Positions 6,670 through 6,842 of a stretch of DNA of 6,842 nucleotides are shown piece after piece; position 1 is the first letter of the stretch; each line of letters starts with the position of its first letter. The notes under the pieces were generated by a model. That model was given only the letters and a program-made list of their open reading frames with translations. It did no database searches and was not told the origin of the DNA. Where the stretch lies: positions 1 to 6,842 of the forward strand of contig JAEXNS010000349.1 in NCBI GenBank assembly GCA_023439605.1, read 5' to 3'. This DNA comes from Bacillota bacterium. Lineage in GTDB: Bacteria > Bacillota > Clostridia > Oscillospirales > Ruminococcaceae. The position numbers and the translations under genes are program-made.

Positions 6670-6674
6670 GTAAA
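6646..6674 (-). promoter_or_regulatory. Candidate sigma-70 type promoter of the M16-M16-lgt operon
   Basis: On the minus strand TTTACA (6669-6674) and TATTAA (6646-6651) are separated by exactly 17 nt, matching 5/6 and 4/6 consensus bases. Transcription would begin near 6638-6640, leaving a leader of about 30 nt that carries the ribosome site. A second candidate on the same strand is TTGACG (6704-6709) with AGTAAT (6680-6685) at 18 nt spacing. The region is AT-rich, so chance matches are expected. Confidence 0.45.
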
Positions 6675-6734
6675 TGGTTATTACTCATCCGTATGTACAA
6701 TGTCGTCAACTTAGCAAAAAATTAAAGTTTTACT

Positions 6735-6754
6735 CGATTTTTTTCAAAAAATCG
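6735..6754. repeat. A/T hairpin beside repeat copy B
   Basis: CGATTTTTT (6735-6743) is complementary to AAAAAATCG (6746-6754) with only TC between them. The real loop is likely 4 nt or more, with 8 or fewer pairs. It abuts repeat copy B and its last bases overlap the start of that copy. It may be a third stem of the same element. Copy A has no equivalent stem. Confidence 0.6.
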
Positions 6755-6803
6755 TAGGTTTCCAAAGGGCAACGCCCTTGGTCGCTTTCCGCAGAAAGCG
6801 AAA
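6753..6803 (+). repeat. Two-hairpin intergenic repeat, copy B
   Basis: After CGTAGGTTT, hairpin 1 pairs CCAAAGGGC (6762-6770) with GCCCTTGG (6774-6781), with one bulged A and the 3-nt loop AAC. Hairpin 2 follows without a gap: TCGCTTTC (6782-6789) pairs perfectly with GAAAGCGA (6794-6801) around the tetraloop CGCA (6790-6793), then AA. The order of parts, the tetraloop and the TCG/CGAAA borders equal those of copy A at 2909-2957, whereas the stem bases differ but still pair. It sits just 3 nt beyond a possible minus-strand stop codon at 6807-6809. Confidence 0.8.
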
Positions 6804-6806
6804 TCT

Positions 6807-6842
6807 TTATGCTTCAAGAGCTTTTTTGCTTCTTTTTGCGAT
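6807..6842 (-). CDS. Possible 3' end of an upstream gene (last 11 codons)
   Basis: Reading leftward from the window edge, one minus-strand frame gives IAKRSKKALEA followed by TAA at 6807-6809. The basic, alanine-rich ending looks like a normal protein C-terminus, and the repeat begins directly after the stop, as expected for an intergenic element. Eleven codons are far too few to prove coding or to name a product; an open stretch this short is common by chance. Confidence 0.25.
   Translation of the reverse strand: MAKRSKKALEA

Overview
The window is AT-rich DNA whose gene content points to a fibre-degrading gut or rumen Clostridia bacterium, most likely Ruminococcus or a close relative in the Oscillospiraceae. 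The main pointer is a secreted GH5 endoglucanase with a Thr-rich linker and a C-terminal type I dockerin, the architecture of a cellulosomal enzyme. The YmfF/YmfH-type peptidase pair, Lgt and FolD are consistent with a low-GC Firmicute. Genus assignment is inference, because no rRNA or marker set is present.

Layout: (1) 1-1653, plus strand, is the 3' part of the endoglucanase gene; its beginning lies left of the window. (2) 1656-1696 is a strong, nearly symmetrical hairpin with T runs on both sides. It can terminate both the cellulase gene and the convergent minus-strand genes. (3) 1695-2839, minus strand, is a translationally coupled pair: folD followed by a small DUF1294 membrane protein. 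(4) 2840-3009 is intergenic and carries a structured two-hairpin repeat (copy A). (5) 3010-6609, minus strand, is a tight three-gene operon: an M16 peptidase homologue without the zinc motif, an M16 peptidase with the intact motif, then lgt. Gaps are 2 and 10 nt. (6) 6610-6842 holds the putative operon promoter and a second, diverged copy of the two-hairpin repeat (copy B). At the edge there may be the last codons of another minus-strand gene.

The genes serve three separate jobs. The endoglucanase cuts plant beta-glucans outside the cell and docks onto a cohesin scaffold. The M16 pair probably forms one heterodimeric zinc peptidase, co-expressed with the lipoprotein-modifying enzyme Lgt. FolD supplies one-carbon folate units.

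The clearest signal not explained by genes is the repeat pair at 2909-2957 and 6753-6803. Both copies have the same two-hairpin layout, an identical CGCA tetraloop and TCG...CGAAA flanks, while the stem bases differ in a compensated way. That pattern suggests a dispersed element selected for RNA or DNA structure. No complete novel multi-gene system is visible; the remaining genes belong to known families.
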